DNA of 64,000 nt. Source: Ciona intestinalis. Taxonomy: Eukaryota > Chordata > Ascidiacea > Phlebobranchia > Cionidae. The notes below the pieces were generated by a model. It saw only the letters and a program-made list of their open reading frames with translations. It had not been told where the DNA came from and ran no database searches. How positions within the stretch are numbered: position 1 is the stretch's first letter; every line of letters starts with the position of its first letter. The position numbers and the translations under genes are program-made. The DNA lies in the NCBI RefSeq assembly GCF_000224145.3, contig NC_020173.2, positions 6,249,961 through 6,313,960 of the forward strand. Direction: 5' to 3'. This document shows, piece after piece, positions 21,437-32,802 of the stretch.

Positions 21437-21837
21437 GTAATAGTTAGCAAGAGTGTGAAACTGTGTATAATAGCTCTTTAAGGGTAAATTAGGTAATTAA
21501 TAAAGTTAGAAAGCTGTGTTGCACAACAGGATATTTAATCACTATAAAAATAGTTCATTTTTTGCCCCCCAAAAAATATATTTTGCGTTTCGAGAAAAAA
21601 GGCAACAAAACTCAAGCGTAACTCCGGCTCATTTGCATATGCTAGTTGTAAGCGTACTGTAAAGATGTTTAAGTTATGTGTAGGCTATGTAATACAACTT
21701 TTGTTTTGTGTATACTTTTGTACTTATATACAAAACTCCAAAATACCTAGATATCGCTAAACTTTATATATTACAGGTCATATATAAGGTTTTATATTGT
21801 TTTCACAAGGATAGAATAGTTATAGTCCAATATTAAA

Positions 21838-24800
21838 ATGAGTAGCATTAACGAATTAGAAGACATGGACAAATTACGTGGTCTATCGTGGATGGTAGCC
21901 CTATCTCAGGTAATTGATTTTGTACGTAAATAACATAACATAAAAGTCGTAGAATTCTAATTTATCTTCGCGTGAACGACGTGTATGAAACAGAAAACCG
22001 GTTATAACGACCGTCGTTGCCCGCCATGCGAAGATAAACAAGTTACATTTTTTCATTCAATATGTACCTTTAAAAATAACAAGTAGAATGTACATTTTAT
22101 TTTAAAATAACAAATAGAATGTACATAAAAACAACAGTAGAATGTACAAATTATTTACTCCTTCAATAAAAGTGAATGTTATAAAATGTTATAAAAAGAG
22201 TAAAGACTATAGTGGCACTAAATTAGTGGCTACCATATATATGGAATTCAGTATTTGTTACTGTAATACTTTTATATAGCTTATAGATAGATATTTGTAT
22301 ATATGGTAAAGTTCTGGTTTTAGTGGCTACTATATGAAAACTTTACTGTTCGTTCCTGCAGTACTTTTGTATATAGCCTATATTTATATATATGTATATA
22401 CGGTATACATATGTAATGTACCCTAAAAAAATTAAAAATACATATGGAAAATTCACTATTTGTTCCTGCAGTACTTTCGTATATAGCATACATAGCTTAT
22501 ATATATATATATGTATATGTGCAGTAGCCTATATTTGTTATCTATCCACAGGGCTTGGGCATAACCATGGTTGTGCTGATGGGTGTTTGGTTGAATACAT
22601 ATATGGGTGGATTTGCATGGGATGGAAGTGGAAAGGAATTCAACTTACATCCACTTTGTATGATATGTGGAATGGTGTTTCTGTATGGAGAAGGTTAGCT
22701 GGTTTAAACTTATGATATCAGTTATAATCTGGTTCTATGAAAAGTACAAAAATCAAGTCCAACCACTAGTAGTAATAGAGAAATATATTTCGCCTAAATG
22801 ACATCGTCATCTTTTATTTAAATAGAATGATAATAGAATGATAATAGTAAAAATTAGTTATGTTTAAATGTTCGGTGCCGTGGCTTAGTGGTTAGGCGCT
22901 TGCATCCAAAAGATACGGGGTTCAATGCTCGATACTGAAATACAAAACTAAAATATATATTAAATTGACCTTTTTAATGCAAATGTTTTACTTTTAAATT
23001 TTTTTTTATCAAACTGTTTCTGTTTTCTCATATAGCTGCACTTGTGTATCGCGTCTTCAGGCAAACGGAGAAATTGAAAGCAAAAATAATTCACGGCTCG
23101 TTGTTGTTGCTGGCTTTCATAGCTGTTGTAGTAGGTTAGTTTAATATGATCAACTAAAAGCAAGTCATCTTTTAGATTATTGTTTTTTTTATATATTTTT
23201 GAGCCATGGTTTGTTATAAGTGTTTTATGTAACACAACACAAGCATTGCTACTGTTTTCATACAAGATGTTGGTTATATAAACAAAAAAGTGCTTTATAG
23301 TTTAGTCATACCACATAATACACTTATCGTACAAATATTATGTTTCGCTGCTGGTTCTTTCTTTGCGTTCTTTAAATAATATTATCATCGAAAAAAAATG
23401 TATTATTTAAGTTATTATGTTATGTTTCAATAATGAAATTTTTTATACTATTAAGTTGATGTATATTGTTGTTGTATGTTTAAAGTTGGCACCGCTGCAT
23501 TGTACCCATATGGCACTCACTACACTGCTACACAACCATGGGAAATTCTGCCGACAAGGAAATTATTAAATTCTTGTTATATTATGTTGCAGGGCTTGTA
23601 GCGGTGTTTCAATTCCACAACCACGGTCATATTACCAACATGTACAGCTTGCATAGTTGGTGTGGGATGACTACGGTTATTCTATTTTGTTTGCAGGTAC
23701 ATATGATATAATGTTACTATTATAGTAGGGGGAAAAGATGGGACACCTTCAGCACATAGTATTCAAAATATTCTGATCATGTTTTAAACAATTAACAACG
23801 GTCTATGGAAGTAGTGAGGATACAGTTTTAAAATTCTTTGAATGTTCTTTGTTTACTACCAAATGAAACGATAAAATAGAATGAAAAGGTGTCCCATCTT
23901 CCCCACCCTACTATTACATATATATTAAATACATTGATGTAATATTATGTTCATAATAACAAAGTATTGAAAAATAACTTTTAATGGACTTTAATGCGGC
24001 ATGTTTTAGTATAGTCTATACTGCTAATGTTGATAGACCACTGGTTTTGTTTACTTTTAAGGGGTTTTAGATAAGGGGTTTTGATTCTTATATAAGATGT
24101 ATCATATACTAGCCCATGTATGAGTCATTTCACATATATGTATATTACATTGCTTGATTGGCTTCTAAATAAGTAGGATATATATTATATTGCATACCAT
24201 AGTAATAGAGTAATACTAATTTAATATTAATGTATCGTAGATTATTGTTGTTATATACTTTGATCATGTACTTTGCCCTCCCTGTGTTAATACATAGGGT
24301 AGCATGGTAGCATCTAATGTGACTCATGTGATGTTAGTTTGACCTTAGAATCCGATATATAGTTTTGTAACACACTTAATTAATCTAAAAATGTAGAAAT
24401 GGTAATGATGAAGTAGGGTGGGGGAAGATGGGACACCTTTAACACATAATTTCCAAATATCCTGATCGTGTTTTAAAGAATTAACAACGGTCTATGGGAG
24501 TCGTGAGGATACCGTTTCATAATTCTTTGAATGTTCTTTGTTTACTATCAAATAAAAAGAGAAAACTAAATGGAAAGGTGTCCCATGTTCCCCCACCCTA
24601 CTATATGTATACCATTTCTCTTTGTGTTTTAAATAATACAGAAATGTAATGGGTCCATGGGTCTATGATTTAGACCTGAGCCTGAAAACATGGCTAGTTA
24701 CAACCAATGAGTTAGACTTTGTACATAAGAATGAATGAATGCCTAACTATCCCTGCCTCCCCTGCATTTTTTGTCACCCATATTTTTTAAAACTGAAGTA

Positions 24801-26538
24801 AGATTCTATATAGTGAACATTGAAAATATATACCAAACATTTTATTCCTAATATTATTACATGCTAATACATCCTCATGTTTCTAACTTAACCATCTTCT
24901 CCCCAAGTTCCTGATCGGGTTCCTTAGCTTTCTTCTCCCGGGAGCGAGGCCGAGCATCCGGAAGTTTTATCTTCCTATTCATCAGTTCTTCGGGGGAGCG
25001 ATCCTCGTCTTATCGCTTGTTTCTGTCATTTCTGGGCTCGATGAAAAACTTATCTTTAAACTGTGAGTTGTAAATACTTTGGAAAATTTTTTTCTCTTTT
25101 TTTGCATAGGTAAAGTCGTACAGTGAGGCATGTTATGGAATTTAGCCAAGTGTTTTGCACATACACCCATACAAGTGTTTTGCACATACACCCATACAAG
25201 TGTTTTGCACATACACCCATACAAGTGTTTTGCACATACACCCATACAAGTGTTTTGCACATACACCCATACAAGTGTTTTGCACATACACCCATACAAG
25301 TGTTTTGCACATACACCCATACAAGTGTTTTGCACATACACTCATACAAGTGTTTTGCACATACACCCATACAAGTGTTTTGCACATACACCCATACAAA
25401 TACACCTATCAGTATCGAGCTTTAGATTTTATATCATTTAGTTTTATTGCAAGCGCTTAACCATTGAGCCATGGTGCTGGACCAACACCACAGTTAACAT
25501 ATAAATAAAGTTGTTTTTATTCCAACACCCATTGATAAATATATCTATGTGTTGTTAACCTTTAGCCTTATGGGTTTTAACATGAAATTGTTCTCCAAGA
25601 CAACAATGAGTTCCCGCTATTGTTTAATGTAATAAGTATTGAATATATTGATTTTAAATACAATCCCATATATACAACACTGATACAATCTTTTTACATT
25701 AGATTACACATTATCATTATGTTTTATTATGTATACACTTGTTCTTATACTATTTTAATACAACTAAAATTAGAAAAAAAACCACAATGCATAAAATAGA
25801 TTTTGTAATCACAATTTAATTGATAATGTTTCATATTATTCTCTCATGGTCCTATCCTATATAGGTGAGGTCCTACAGTATATCATGTAATAGGTTATAC
25901 CAATTAGGCCAGAGTTGGCCCATAACCGTATATATGATTTTATTGTGAATATTTTACTTGGAACGCAAAAAAAACATTGTTAGTTAAAATGCTGCAAATT
26001 TTCCAAATATAATTTCCCTTCAAACTATTGTGTGTTGTGTTTCTGCATTCAACCATTCATTTCTTACAGAATAACAATTGAAAACAGACTATAAGTTCCC
26101 AGGCATCATAATATGCATTGTTATTTTTCGCATTTGTTTTATGCATTACTGTAATGGCTACAGTTCACTATAATTGTGATTTAAAATACAATTGCAGGAG
26201 GTTATTCGGTTTCCAAACACTACTGTTCCATCAGACTGAATGGAATATAAACTGTTGAGTTTTATAAAGCATATCAACACACAATGTGTTCTAAAAATCA
26301 TAATAATATATTTGTTTCATAATATTGTCCATTGTTCTTCCACAGGAAAGGATCTGGTTATTCCAAACTCCCACCAACAGCAGTCATCGCAAATGTGTGC
26401 GGTCTCGTTTCAATTGCTTTCGTTTTCACCATTTTATTCATCATCCAGAAATCAGAATGGAGACGAAAGTCGTCAGAAGAAGAAGAGAATCTTTCCATCC
26501 ATTTCCGGGCCCTTTCACAGGGATCAGATACAGAGTGA
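21838..26538 (+). CDS. CYB561: cytochrome b561 (CYB561 family), 6 exons
   Basis: Six-helix di-heme membrane protein that passes electrons from cytosolic ascorbate across a vesicle or plasma membrane. Exons: 21838-21909, 22552-22693, 23036-23134, 23593-23696, 24908-25062, 26346-26538. All have GT/AG borders and consistent phases, and they encode 254 residues (human CYB561 251). Landmarks: FNLHPLCMICGMVFLYGE, LVYRVFRQTEKLKAKIIHG, YSLHSWCG, LPGARPSIRKFYLPIHQFFG and the tail SIHFRALSQGSDTE, all collinear with the human protein. The four expected heme-ligand histidines are at 57, 91, 125 and 164. A strong acceptor (ttacag, ending 21776) precedes the ATG by 61 bases. Paralogues CYBRD1 and CYB561A3 are alternatives, but the C-terminal tail favours CYB561. 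Confidence 0.92.
21958..22060 (+). mobile_element. SINE 3' module
   Basis: Single module in CYB561 intron 1, ending aagataaacaagttacatt. Confidence 0.5.
22220..22540 (+). repeat. tandem repeat, about 110-125 bp x 3
   Basis: Three diverged units, each with 'gtggctac' or 'aaaattcact' then 'tgttcctgcagtacttt'-like and 'gtatatagc' segments and AT-rich spacers. It fills most of CYB561 intron 1. Confidence 0.55.
22870..22945 (+). mobile_element. SINE head only
   Basis: tRNA-like A/B-box segment (gtggcttagtggttaggcgc; ggggttcaatgctcg) with no body. Confidence 0.5.
23721..23914 (+). mobile_element. MITE, complete
   Basis: TATA-flanked copy in CYB561 intron 4, with matching inverted ends (tagtagggggaaaagatggg / catcttccccaccctacta). 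Confidence 0.7.
24411..24605 (+). mobile_element. MITE, complete
   Basis: Second copy in CYB561 intron 4, ending ccccaccctactatat. Confidence 0.7.
25145..25400 (+). repeat. 25-bp minisatellite, about 10 copies
   Basis: Near-perfect tandem copies of a 25-bp unit (tgttttgcacatacacccat plus acaag) in CYB561 intron 5. Because the unit is not a multiple of three, all six frames stay open and give false ORFs. Confidence 0.9.
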
Positions 26539-26555
26539 TTGGGACCATAGGCGCC

Positions 26556-26700
26556 AAACCTGGGGTGGCAGGGTGGGCAGGCTCACTCTGAAATTTCTAC
26601 ACTGTTTTAATCAGTAAACATTACAACCAATAAGTTAGATTTGTTTCACAGGATTGTGTGTCTAACTATCCCTGCCTCCCCTGTGTTTAAAAAGCGTTTA
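26556..26700 (+). mobile_element. short foldback repeat with GGGGTGGCAGGG ends
   Basis: Begins aacctggggtggcagggtgg and ends 'ctatccctgcctcccctg', so its ends are imperfect inverted repeats. It starts 18 bases after the CYB561 stop and so probably lies in the 3' UTR. Relatives at 41169-41330, 24640-24790 and 45630-45780 (reverse). Confidence 0.5.
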
Positions 26701-27125
26701 TGACAAAAATTTTTCAATTTTTGATTATTTTGTTCCATGTGAGAATATTATCAATCATTTATACCCTTTTGTAAAATGTCACCAAAATCAAATCCCAATC
26801 TACTTTTGATGCATGACCCAGGGTTTAAAAAGTAAACAAAATACTTTCCATACAAACTACACATAAATATTGCGTTTTAAGCTTTCCATGATGTCATAAT
26901 GAGGTGTTCTACTTCATTGGTTGTTATGTTTATTCATTATTACATCACAATGCAGTTATTTCAACAGAGTCCTTAACAACCAAATATTTTATTTAAGAAT
27001 TTTTTCTTCAAAATTAGTTTTATCTGCTGTTTAAATCAAATTACTTCAAATTTGAAATTATGACTTTACAATTATTGTTCCTTATTTAAGTTACAAACCA
27101 ATCTCCTACACACTGCAATGTTGTG
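26701..27125. other. intergenic, nothing recognised
   Basis: AT-rich; no conserved exon seen on either strand. Confidence 0.45.
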
Positions 27126-27126
27126 A

Positions 27127-27316
27127 TATAGTTAGTTGGGGTAAGATGGCTATGTCCTCACTTTTTTGAACGTCCCATTTAGTAGTAAACAAAAAAGATT
27201 TACAAAATCATAAAACCGTATCCTCACGACTCTAAAACAGCGTTGTTAATTGTTTAAAACATCATTATAAAATATAAGATATTTTGTATTAATGGTGCCC
27301 ATCTTACCCCACAGTA
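27127..27316 (-). mobile_element. MITE, complete but diverged
   Basis: Begins tatagttagttggggtaag and ends catcttaccccacagta. Confidence 0.6.
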
Positions 27317-27536
27317 CTGTAACTTGTGTTATTTGTTGTTATTAGAAAATATTGTCATGTGCAGATGTTGTCCATTTCACGAAAGCAGTCGTAAATATTA
27401 TTTATGTTTATTTCATTCTTTATGGCACAAACAAACCAGTGCTACGATTGTGCTTTGTAGGAAAAAGATACAAGTGTTTCATTTTCTTCTTATGAGATTA
27501 ATTTATTGTATTTCAAGTGTTTAATTTTTTTCTTTA

Positions 27537-27731
27537 TATAGTAGGGTGGGGGAAGACGGGACACCTTATTTACATAACATCCAATATCCTGATCGTGTTT
27601 TAAACAATTAACAACGGTTTATGGCAGTCGTGAGGATACGGTTTTATAATTCTTTGAATGTTCTTTGTTTACTACCAAAATGGGACGAGAAAATAATGTA
27701 AAACGGTGTCCCACCTTCCCCCACCCTATAT
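27537..27731 (+). mobile_element. MITE, complete
   Basis: Ends tatagtagggtgggggaag / ttcccccaccctata. Confidence 0.7.
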
Positions 27732-28309
27732 GAGATTACTTAGTTGTTTTTTGTAATAGATACGTCATCGTACTACAGAATTACTGTAAGATTCTCTTTA
27801 TTGTAAGACCTTTATTGTAAGACCGTACTCGTGTTTTGGTTCATTTGTTTTCAGTACAGTATTCGCTTATATCAAACTTGGTATTTGTGTTGTATGTGTC
27901 GTTTGGAGATCTACTTTTCGTATTCAGTCCAAGGACATGGTAATTTACTGTATATGGAGTGGTATGGTAATAGGCCAAACCATGGTAATAGGCCAAACCA
28001 CAGGCCAATGGCGTGCCTTACTGTAATATCCTATTGGTAAGTGTAGCTTAAAACCTTTCAGTTTAATTTCAATTAAGCCAATTCTTCATGCAGATATGGT
28101 GAGCACGGCTTTCCGGGTACATAACCTGCGTAGTCACGAGATTGATGCAAAGTTCCATTAAAACCTACCAATACAGTAATCTACAACTGCTAGATCCTGT
28201 TTACGAAAATGTGGGTATAAATTATCCTTAAAAATACAGAAACATTTCCTTGTAGAATAAACAATTGTCATTTTACGCTTAGTTTACATTGCAGATTTCA
28301 AGTTTGAAT

Positions 28310-28420
28310 TGAATGTAAATTATTTATCCTCGCTTGGCGGAGCAACGACAGTCGTTGTAACACGGGTGTTCTGTTCTATACTTCTAATTCCCGTCTACGA
28401 GCACATAGGTAAACTATAAT
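28310..28420 (-). mobile_element. SINE 3' module, reverse
   Basis: Contains cgacagtcgttgtaacacgg and a degenerate end. Confidence 0.5.
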
Positions 28421-28439
28421 GGGTGATCGTGTTTTAGTT

Positions 28440-28755
28440 TAAATAAGCGTGTCGCAACCTACAAAAACCAACTTGAAAAGATCTTGAATCGCTGTTTCAC
28501 CGTTTAAGAGGCGAAATCAGACGCGGTGTACTTTCGTCGATTGGGTTTACGCATTCAATCACTTAACTGCTGCGTGAAGTGGCACGGTATTGTATGAGTG
28601 GTAGTCGGTGTAGTTCGTTCCACTTCACTTTTCAAACTTCTGGTTTTTAAAGAAGAACTGCTTATCGATTTAAATTAGAAGGTTTTGGTGGTGGGACTTC
28701 AGTGTTGTGGTGGTAGGTAGGAAAAGTGTTAGTTCAGTGACTTGGGTTTAGTTTG
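28440..28755. other. unique sequence upstream of the MYADM-like gene
   Basis: About 300 bases with higher GC than the surroundings and no match to the local repeats. It could hold a promoter or a non-coding exon; nothing definite was seen. Confidence 0.3.
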
Positions 28756-28880
28756 AATAAACGAATAAATGTAACTTATTTTTCCTCGTGACCGGAAAAC
28801 GACAGTCGTTATAACACGGGAGTTCTGTTTCATGTACCTTGTGTCAGCTTACGACTTACCACGTATGTATATTTTTGATG
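28756..28880 (-). mobile_element. SINE 3' module, reverse
   Basis: Contains cgttataacacgggagttct and taccacgtatgta. Confidence 0.5.
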
Positions 28881-29029
28881 TGCGGCTGAGTTAGATCCGT
28901 GTGAACAAAAAGAAGACGCAGGTAGAACAAATATGTGAACATAGGGGGAAAACAAAAAACACAAGTTAAAATGTAAACGGTTTCATTTAAAACCTAAAAA
29001 AATGCTTTGTATTTTACCATTTTAAATAC

Positions 29030-29225
29030 ACAGCAGGGTTTGGGAAGATGGGATACTTTTTTATTTTATTTTCTCGTCCCATTTAGTAGTAAACAAAGAA
29101 CATTTAAAGAATTATAAATCCTTATCCTCACGACTCTCACAGACCGTTGCTAATTGTTTAAAACACGATCAGGTTATTTGGATATTATGTGCAAAAGGTA
29201 TTCCATCTTCCCCACCCTACTATAG
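29030..29225 (-). mobile_element. MITE, complete
   Basis: Reverse form, ending cttccccaccctactatag. Confidence 0.65.
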
Positions 29226-29630
29226 AAATAAAAAGTATAAATGGCATGTACAGCTCAATTAAGTGAGCTATAACACTATAAGTCGTACAGTTATTGCGTA
29301 AAAACGTAATCTTTGTGAAAGAAAACGCAACACCGCATATATAGCAATACAGCATAGACTTTGTCCAGGGCGTGCGTAATGGCATTCAGGAATTCCAGGC
29401 GTGGCTTGTTTTATATTTGGATCCAAGGCTTGATCTTTAACGAGACAATATTTGCTCTAGTACGTTGTTTAACTGCGTGTACGTATAACGTCCGTTTGAT
29501 TTATGGGCGCTCTTGTTTAAGCGGTAAACCCATGTTGCCATTGGACACTGCGGTGTTTAACCCGCAACAGCTTAGATACAGAATTAGTTGTGAATTAAAC
29601 AACTGGCATACGGGTGTAGTGAAGTTCATT

Positions 29631-29826
29631 TATAGTAGGATGGGGAAGACGGAACACCTTTAGGACATAATATTCGAATATCCTGATCGTGTTTTAAACA
29701 GTTAACAACGGTCTATGGGAGTCGTGAGGATACAGTTTTATAATTTTTTGAATGTTATTTGTATACTACCCAATGGGGCGAGGAAAAAGAATGAAACGTT
29801 GTCCCATCTTACCCCACCCTACTATA
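29631..29826 (+). mobile_element. MITE, complete
   Basis: TATA-bounded copy that ends 58 bases before the MYADM-like start codon. Confidence 0.7.
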
Positions 29827-29884
29827 TATAATGCTGTTCTTGGTTCAGGTGCTGTAGGAGATATAGATACCTGATCACTTGACC

Positions 29885-31409
29885 ATGAAAAGTAAACTTG
29901 AATATGTTACAAGTCCTGAAGGAATCGTCCGAGCCATTATCATTGTGTGTGGATGTATTGCGTTTGCGCTGATAGCCGACAGCGGGCATGGGGACGTGGT
30001 GGACTGGGTGTTGGCGGCTTACATTATAGCTTGGTGTTGCTCATTGCTGTCGTATTTCTTCATTGCGACAACGTTGGCGTCGAAAATGGAGTGTGGGGTC
30101 TCATATGAGGTATATGTGTTTTGTTGTTGATCCATTTATATATAAATATAGAGTGGGGAAAGGTGGGACACGGCATCCAATTGCTCCAACCAAGTAGTCA
30201 CTAATGGGCCGTCCAAATTCTCGGATAAACAGAAAATTTTAAAAAGACAAAAGTTACACTGTATTAGAACTAGCCAACGTAGAATAGAACAAACTGAACT
30301 AACTTTATCATACGGTTTAACTTTCATTCCAGGCGGTCGATTTTTGCATCAGCGTTTTCTCATTCTTCGACTGCCTTATGGCCAGCATTGTACTACCCAT
30401 GTACACTGGGTCAAGGCAAGACGAGAGGATCGCCGCTTGTGTATTTGGGTTTATACTGACAATCTTGTATGCGGTAGAGATTTATCTAACGAAAGAAAAT
30501 GCACCCGATAGCATGAGTAACTATTTGTTCTGTATTTTTAGACATATATAGTAAGGTGGGGAAAATGGGACACATTTTTATTCTCTTTCTCCGTCTCATT
30601 TGGTAGTAAGCAAAAAAACGTTCAAAAAATTATAAAACTGTATCCTCACGACTCCCATAGACTGTTGTTAATTGTTTAAAACACGATCAGGCTATTTGGA
30701 TATTATGTGCTAAATGTGTCCCATCTCCGCCCACCCTACTATAGTTACTGCCTATCCCTATACTATATACACAACAGACTATATAGGAATGCGCTATGTA
30801 TACTATAATGGAAAAACTTTGATTGAAATCCCAGGTCCCATGACGTGCTTCACCGTTGGATCTTACCTATAGAGAGAATAAACTGGCGTAAATACGCTAC
30901 AGAACCCCAAGGAATATTTAGCCTAAATGCCTATCCTAAAATGTGGTATTCATTTTCCAGATTACTTGCTGAAAAAGGAAGGCATACTCAAGGCTTGCAT
31001 TTGTGTCCTTGGCTGCACAACTTTCGCTTTGCTGGACGCTGCAGGATACGAATGCTTTTCACCTTCGGATGGCTGCGATTCTGCAAGGAAATGGTCTTTA
31101 GCTGCATTCATTATTAGCTGGGGAATTAGCGTTATATTTCTCTTATTAAACCTCACAGGACTGGGCGCTAAAATCGGTTCCATGTTTAACACAGCTGACT
31201 TTATATGGTCGGCTTTCTCCTTTGTTAATTACTTAATCGCCGCCATCGTACTGGCTTGTTATCTTAAGTGCCCAAGCTTTGACCACTATGCATGCCAGGC
31301 GCGCTTGGCCTCTGATATATTTGGATTCATTACTGCTATATTATACGCTGTAGAAGCTTTCTTTTTAAAGAACGCTGAAAATCCGACCGACGTTACTCCA
31401 AAAGAGTGA
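29885..31409 (+). CDS. MYADM-like protein with two MARVEL domains, 3 exons
   Basis: Eight-helix membrane protein. In vertebrates MYADM sits in cholesterol-rich plasma membrane and affects junctions and cell spreading. Exons: 29885-30109, 30333-30516, 30961-31409. The phases (0, then 1) join cleanly to 285 residues (human MYADM 322). The first MARVEL unit has SPEGIVRAIIIVCGCIAFAL and DERIAACVFGFILTILYAVE. The linker ENAPDSMNYLLKKEGILKAC spans the second splice junction. The second unit has ALLDAAGYE, FIISWGISVIFLLLNL and SDIFGFITAILYAVEAFFLK. Human MYADM shows the same repeated order, with AIAATFFSCIACVAYATEV before its second unit. If intron 2 is not removed, the frame ends soon after YLFCIFRHI and leaves a single-MARVEL product. 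A possible acceptor ends at 29848. Other MARVEL proteins with one domain fit less well. Confidence 0.75.
30547..30744 (-). mobile_element. MITE, complete
   Basis: Lies in intron 2 of the MYADM-like gene; ends ccgcccaccctactatag. Confidence 0.65.
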
Positions 31410-31417
31410 TATCGTAG

Positions 31418-31581
31418 ATTGGAGTAGAATAGACCATGTTTTTATTATCTTTTATGTCCCATTTGGTAGTAAACAAAGAATAGGTTCAGAATTATGTAAA
31501 ACAGCTTTGTTAATTGTTAAAAACACGATCAGGAAATATGGGATAATATGTGCTAACGGCATCCCATTTTACCCCACTGTA
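31418..31581 (-). mobile_element. MITE, left end worn
   Basis: Reverse-form copy starting within 10 bases of the MYADM-like stop codon; probably in its 3' UTR. Confidence 0.55.
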
Positions 31582-31754
31582 CTTTTATAGTTATGTAACT
31601 TATTTTTCTATGTTTTTTAAGTTTGATGTTCAGCACTGTTTCATTTATAAACACAGAAGTATTATTTTTGTTTCACAATAAAAAAAATGTTTTTAAACAG
31701 TATCTGGTGAACATTTAAAATAACCTGACCATATAGGTAACCGCTGGCACCAAA

Positions 31755-32068
31755 NNNNNNNNNNNNNNNNNNNNNNNNNNNNNNNNNNNNNNNNNNNNNN
31801 NNNNNNNNNNNNNNNNNNNNNNNNNNNNNNNNNNNNNNNNNNNNNNNNNNNNNNNNNNNNNNNNNNNNNNNNNNNNNNNNNNNNNNNNNNNNNNNNNNNN
31901 NNNNNNNNNNNNNNNNNNNNNNNNNNNNNNNNNNNNNNNNNNNNNNNNNNNNNNNNNNNNNNNNNNNNNNNNNNNNNNNNNNNNNNNNNNNNNNNNNNNN
32001 NNNNNNNNNNNNNNNNNNNNNNNNNNNNNNNNNNNNNNNNNNNNNNNNNNNNNNNNNNNNNNNNNNNN
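31755..32068. other. assembly gap, 314 N
   Basis: Run of N between the MYADM-like gene and TTC7. The non-round length suggests an estimated gap size. Confidence 0.95.
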
Positions 32069-32117
32069 CATGCTTCGTCACCGTAATTCGTCTGATTTGC
32101 GTAAGGTTAACGATTTA

Positions 32118-32238
32118 TTACGTCACAATCGCGGTCTGTTACGTCACAATAGTGGTATATTACATACGTTACAGCCTTGTTTTTTCCCAATGTTTTAACG
32201 TAGGAATCAAACGTAACAATACGCATTCTATGACGTAA
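32118..32238 (+). promoter_or_regulatory. cluster of CRE/ATF-like sites upstream of TTC7
   Basis: TTACGTCACAAT occurs at 32118-32129 and again at 32139-32150, 21 bases apart (two helical turns). TGACGTAA follows at 32231-32238. The cluster lies 565-685 bases before the TTC7 start, in unique sequence next to an N gap. Confidence 0.4.
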
Positions 32239-32802
32239 TAATCTAACCTTGGTTTAATTCATAACGGCTGGTGTGGAAAATACGGTGACGCAGCACGATT
32301 TCGTGCACTTTCAAAGTTAATTTTCGACACGAACGCCCGAGTTTTTTCAAAACAAAATTATACAGTGGCTATCAGGGAGACCTAAGGAACATTTTGAAAC
32401 AAAAATTTCAGGTGGCCACCAGCTAAAGGATTACCAAAGAATCCTCCGGTACATAGCAGAATAGGCTGGTGGAAAGTGTTAGGTGTTGATGGTTAGGGGG
32501 TTATAGTAGTTAGGGGTTAGGAGTTAGTGGTTAACAAATAGGGTGGGAGAAAGTTCCTCATCAGCACCAATATTTAAAATACAGTCAAACCAGGTTTAAG
32601 CTATTAGCATGTTTATCGTTTTGTAAAAAACCTTGTACATTTTGTCCTAAACCAGCAGTTTTAATATTTACGTTTTGACTTTTAAATTTAGTAAAATTAC
32701 ATGCTCTTTTATGTTTTAGATTGTAAGAAAAAATCAACTGTTTTAGATTGAAGGTATTTGATAGCTTGTGTGTAAAACTTATAATACTGAAGTTTTATTA
32801 AA

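Noticed and set aside
25123-25460. Five overlapping open frames of about 100 residues
   Set aside because: They arise from the 25-bp minisatellite, whose unit length rotates through all frames; no start or family support.
29361-29663. 100-codon frame upstream of the MYADM-like gene
   Set aside because: Unrecognised, runs into a MITE at its end, no splice or poly(A) context.
32480-32535. TTAGGG-like runs suggesting an interstitial telomere repeat
   Set aside because: Only a few irregular copies (ggttagggggttatagtag and neighbours); not a tandem array.
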